Position numbers and translations under genes: made by a program. From Chloroflexota bacterium (GTDB lineage: Bacteria > Chloroflexota > Dehalococcoidia > Lucifugimonadales > Lucifugimonadaceae): DNA of 64,000 nt. The stretch is taken from NCBI GenBank assembly GCA_009838175.1, contig VXSB01000028.1, positions 37,921-101,920 on the forward strand, in the 5' to 3' direction. The notes under the pieces are model-generated. The model made no database searches and was not told where the DNA came from. It worked only from the letters and a program-made list of their open reading frames with translations. This document shows, piece after piece, positions 63,968 to 64,000 of the stretch. Every line of letters begins with the position of its first letter. The stretch's first letter is position 1.

Positions 63968-64000
63968 GTTTTCATCCCCACTTGCAACCTCTGCGCAACC

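Overview
The window looks like Chloroflexota DNA of about 55% GC, probably from a SAR202/Dehalococcoidia-like uncultured lineage. This is inferred from several traits seen together: an oligopeptide-type ABC substrate-binding lipoprotein with a long Val/Glu/Lys stalk, two enolase-superfamily dehydratase-like genes, giant FtsX permeases, a DUF1501/DUF1800 pair, and frequent TTG/GTG starts. No rRNA gene is present to settle it.

Left part (1-30.2 kb), chromosomal metabolism. A DppBC-type permease pair, an amidohydrolase and an aldo/keto reductase lie on +. A long minus-strand run (12.95 to 4.35 kb) holds two enolase-superfamily proteins, a Gfo/Idh/MocA oxidoreductase, a di-heme cytochrome, a small lipoprotein, formate-THF ligase and a PHP hydrolase. 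Two overlapping giant FtsX-like permeases (13.0-19.7 kb) follow, with no ATPase gene nearby. Convergent to them is a clear Erg6-type sterol C24-methyltransferase homologue (19.7-20.8 kb), rare in bacteria. A minus-strand operon-like set (30.2 to 22.4 kb) carries a substrate-binding lipoprotein, two permeases, DUF1800, DUF1501 and an NHL protein.

Middle (30.5-38.4 kb), first defence cassette. Four minus-strand genes are joined by stop/start overlaps: a DUF1156-like DNA methylase with zinc-ribbon cysteines, a ParB/Srx-fold protein, an SNF2 helicase and a DUF3883 nuclease-like protein. A small membrane protein sits upstream. Direct copies of a 60-bp repeat flank the block; a third copy lies at 22.06 kb.

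Right-middle (38.3-58.75 kb), second defence island. It runs from a 56-bp sequence at 38.27 kb to a diverged direct copy abutting the 3' end of tRNA-Lys(CUU). Inside are a four-gene bacterial ubiquitin-like conjugation operon (tandem Ubl, E2, JAMM peptidase, E1); a sigma-factor-like protein, an XRE-like regulator and an ImmA-UvrD-RecB-like fusion; a CBASS pair (CD-NTase plus Cap15-type effector) with a KAP NTPase fragment; a DUF6088 antitoxin-like gene; a decayed SNF2 helicase; an AbiE-like pair; and a TM0106-type nuclease-helicase. No integrase or transposase gene was recognised.

Right end (58.8-64 kb), housekeeping: a cyclase-family hydrolase, an RNase HII-YraN fusion, MnmA, RsfS, Ndk and TsaB.
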